Shown: in pieces, positions 62,313-64,000 of the stretch
How the letters are laid out: every line of letters starts with the position of its first letter
Numbering within the stretch: position 1 is the stretch's first letter
From: Nonlabens sp. Hel1_33_55
GTDB taxonomy: Bacteria > Bacteroidota > Bacteroidia > Flavobacteriales > Flavobacteriaceae
Assembly: GCF_900101765.1 (NCBI RefSeq)
Contig: NZ_LT627735.1
Span: forward strand, 2,449,501-2,513,500
Length of the DNA: 64,000 nucleotides
Direction: 5' to 3'
Notes under the pieces: model-generated
The model's input: only the letters and a program-made list of their open reading frames with translations
The model's database searches: none
What the model was told of the DNA's origin: nothing
Made by a program: the position numbers and the translations under genes

Positions 62313-63440
62313 ATGCAGGAGCACCAAATCATAGGGCTAGATCACCTCAAAAAACACTTACAAACTACGGTTGCAAATAATCGCATCGCGCATGCACAAT
62401 TATTTGTGGGCCCATCTGGAAGCGGAGCATTGCCGCTCGCTCACTATTACGCAAACCTAATTTTATGTGGAAAAAGTGATGATAGCTGTAATAGAAGGGT
62501 TCAAGATTTATCACATCCAGACCTTCACTTTGCATATCCTGTTGCAAGCACCTCAAAATCTTCTACCAAACCAGTTTCAGATGATTTTGCGGCTGACTGG
62601 AGACAATTTATCCAGACCAATCCTTATGGTGCTATGGAAGATTGGTATCAGCTTGCAGATATTGAGAAAAAGTCCTGCGAGATTCGGGTTCATGAAGCAA
62701 CTGATATAAGCCGTAAGCTAAGCTTGAAATCCTATGAAGGTGGTGCTAAAGTCTGCATCATTTGGGGTGCTGAGTTTCTAAATACAGCCGCGTCAAATAA
62801 ACTGTTGAAGCTAATTGAAGAGCCACCATCAGGAACTGTGTTGATTCTCTTGACAGAAAATGAAAATTTGATCTTAAACACCATAAGATCCAGGTGCCAA
62901 GTGCTTCACGTGCCTAAACTTGCTACTACCGCTATTGCGAAAGCGTTACAAAACGAAAAGCAGATTACCGAAAATCAAGCTTTCATCGCCGCAAGACAAG
63001 CCAACGGAAGTTATGGCCGCGCGTTAAAATTAGTAGATAATAAAAGTGAAGATGTGTTGTTTGAAGAATGGTTTGTCCATTGGGTACGCACCGCATTTAG
63101 CGCCAAAGGAAAACCGAGCGCGATCACTGGATTGATTGAATGGGCAGAAACCATTGCAGCCGTTAATAGAGAAACACAGAAACGCTTTTTAAATTTTGCC
63201 CTAGAACTTTTTAGACAGGCGATGTTGTTGAACTATAAAGCTGATAGCGCCGTTTATTTCGAAACTAAAACTGGTTTTGACCTTTCTAAATTCGCTGCGT
63301 TCATCGATGGACACCGATTGACAGAAATCAACGAAAGCCTAGAAACTGCCTTGATGCATATTGATAGAAATGCCAATGCAAAAATTGTGTTTACTGATTT
63401 AAGTATTGGAATGACTAAAACGCTACACAAAAAGGGTTAA
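62313..63440 (+). CDS. holB: DNA polymerase III delta' subunit
   Basis: A 375-residue clamp-loader subunit. HAQLFVGPSGSG is the P-loop position but lacks the Lys-Ser/Thr that binds ATP, as expected for delta', which does not hydrolyse ATP. The zinc-finger region (ILCGKSDDSCNRR, HPDLHFAYP) keeps only two Cys. ICIIWGAEFLNTAASNKLLKLIEEPP-type sequence is present (seen as NTAASNKLLKLIEEPPSGT), followed by TIRSRCQ, the sensor 1 SRC motif. Divergent from pgk. A two-mismatch palindrome relative lies in the gene, read as AIAKA. Confidence 0.88.
   Translation: MQEHQIIGLDHLKKHLQTTVANNRIAHAQLFVGPSGSGALPLAHYYANLILCGKSDDSCNRRVQDLSHPDLHFAYPVASTSKSSTKPVSDDFAADWRQFIQTNPYGAMEDWYQLADIEKKSCEIRVHEATDISRKLSLKSYEGGAKVCIIWGAEFLNTAASNKLLKLIEEPPSGTVLILLTENENLILNTIRSRCQVLHVPKLATTAIAKALQNEKQITENQAFIAARQANGSYGRALKLVDNKSEDVLFEEWFVHWVRTAFSAKGKPSAITGLIEWAETIAAVNRETQKRFLNFALELFRQAMLLNYKADSAVYFETKTGFDLSKFAAFIDGHRLTEINESLETALMHIDRNANAKIVFTDLSIGMTKTLHKKG
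62930..62945. repeat. degenerate copy of the dispersed palindrome, in holB
   Basis: Reads cgctattgcgaaagcg, two changes in the left arm. Read as AIAKA on the plus strand. Could be chance similarity. Confidence 0.45.
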
Positions 63441-63495
63441 TGTCGACAAACGGTGATATTTCGAATGGATATCACTGATATTCCATTTAACTGAA

Positions 63496-63503
63496 TAGAT
63501 TTG
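63496..63503 (+). promoter_or_regulatory. predicted -7 element of the last membrane protein gene
   Basis: TAGATTTG, 17 nt before the ATG at 63521. Confidence 0.5.
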
Positions 63504-63520
63504 CCCGAATAAAATCAAGA

Positions 63521-63928
63521 ATGGATCTTTCATACGTTGGCCCTATCATTATTTTGATCTTCTTGCTGATCACTTATATTATTTCAGCTTTTGAAAAGAT
63601 TCATGATTGGAAAGTTACCGAGGAGAGTTTCAAAAAAATGTATTCTGAAACGATCCTAGCAAAAATGATTGTTCCAGTCATTACTCTAATTGTCGCTTTT
63701 GAAATAATAATTGTTACTCTGGCCGCTTTAGGAATTTGGGACATTATAATTGAACAGAATTTTGAAGTCGCTACATTTTCCTTTTTGGCTTCTAGCATTC
63801 TGTGTTTATTTCTTCTGATAGGCTTACGACTCATCAATGATTATAGCGGCACATCCAGAATTGGGATTTACTTCTTAATTTCCATTTTCGGGCTATATTG
63901 GGTACAATCAATAGTTTCTATAGCTTAA
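63521..63928 (+). CDS. small four-helix membrane protein
   Basis: A 135-residue protein with four hydrophobic segments (about 5-23, 50-70, 84-103 and 115-133) separated by short charged loops. The layout resembles DoxX-like small membrane proteins, but motifs are too weak to assign the family. It follows holB by 80 nt with its own predicted promoter element. Function unknown. Confidence 0.6.
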   Translation: MDLSYVGPIIILIFLLITYIISAFEKIHDWKVTEESFKKMYSETILAKMIVPVITLIVAFEIIIVTLAALGIWDIIIEQNFEVATFSFLASSILCLFLLIGLRLINDYSGTSRIGIYFLISIFGLYWVQSIVSIA

Positions 63929-64000
63929 TTCAATACGATAAGCCTTGTTTATTAAAATTGGTGCGTTTTAAGCAATTCTGAAAGCGTTTTAAAGCAGATT

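Noticed and set aside
63929..64000. Possible C-terminus of a minus-strand gene at the right edge
   Set aside because: Two minus-strand frames are open into the edge (short tails before stops), but too little sequence is present to choose or identify one.
1..64000. tRNA, rRNA, CRISPR or insertion sequences
   Set aside because: No T-loop/anticodon arrangements, ribosomal sequence, spaced direct repeats or transposase motifs were seen by eye on either strand.

Overview
The window reads as a chromosome segment of a marine-type member of the Flavobacteriia (Bacteroidota). The evidence is a SusC/SusD pair, Bacteroidota-type promoter elements (TAnnTTTG), few Shine-Dalgarno sites, a single-chain class II glycyl-tRNA synthetase, lineage-typical conserved genes (DUF4254, DUF6341/DUF6427-like, DUF4837, a GH3-like protein) and many outer-membrane lipoproteins. 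I cannot name the species. No rRNA, tRNA, CRISPR array, prophage or insertion sequence was seen. Genes are tightly packed, with several convergent pairs abutting or overlapping.

Layout. 1-1.6 kb: the 3' part of an Asp-box (sortilin/BNR-type) beta-propeller protein. 1.7-5.6 kb (minus): a three-gene cassette of a DUF1704/MATCAP-like metallopeptidase, an ATP-grasp ligase and an aspartoacylase-like zinc hydrolase. 6.1-13.2 kb (plus): a polysaccharide-utilisation operon (SusC, SusD, a two-module glycan-binding lipoprotein, a PKD lipoprotein) with no enzyme or regulator in the window. 13.4-17.0 kb: succinate dehydrogenase sdhCAB. 17.1-19.0 kb: a PD-(D/E)XK nuclease-like / SF1 helicase (DUF2075) protein, possibly defence-related. 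19.1-29.1 kb: a DUF5694 protein, a LytS/LytTR-type two-component pair, a methionine/glutamine aminotransferase with an omega-amidase, an Ig-like lipoprotein, a ComF-like protein, a coiled-coil membrane protein and glycyl-tRNA synthetase. 29.2-38.2 kb: a TPR protein, a 1135-residue outer-membrane beta-barrel candidate, a family 9 glycosyltransferase, DUF4254, two membrane proteins and purD. 38.2-53.9 kb: a Wzx/Wzy-type surface polysaccharide locus (initiating sugar transferase, UDP-glucuronate decarboxylase, several glycosyltransferases, O-antigen ligase-like protein, polymerase, flippase, methyltransferase-like protein, RmlD-like reductase, Wzz-like protein). 54-63.9 kb: a nucleoside-phosphorylase-like conserved protein, then a cell-envelope cluster (GH3-like, M23 peptidase, TatA, DUF4837 lipoprotein, lytic transglycosylase with LysM), pgk, holB and a small membrane protein.

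The most striking signal is a perfect 16-bp palindrome, CGCTTTCGCGAAAGCG. I found it 15 times exactly and five more times with one or two changes. It occurs both between genes and inside coding regions, where it is read as RFRES, AFAKA or LSRKR depending on frame. It is absent from the SusC/D operon, the DUF2075 gene and the Wzx/Wzy core, so it may mark long-resident DNA. The second candidate system is the 1.7-5.6 kb cassette, whose fold combination resembles the writer and eraser enzymes of the eukaryotic tubulin code.
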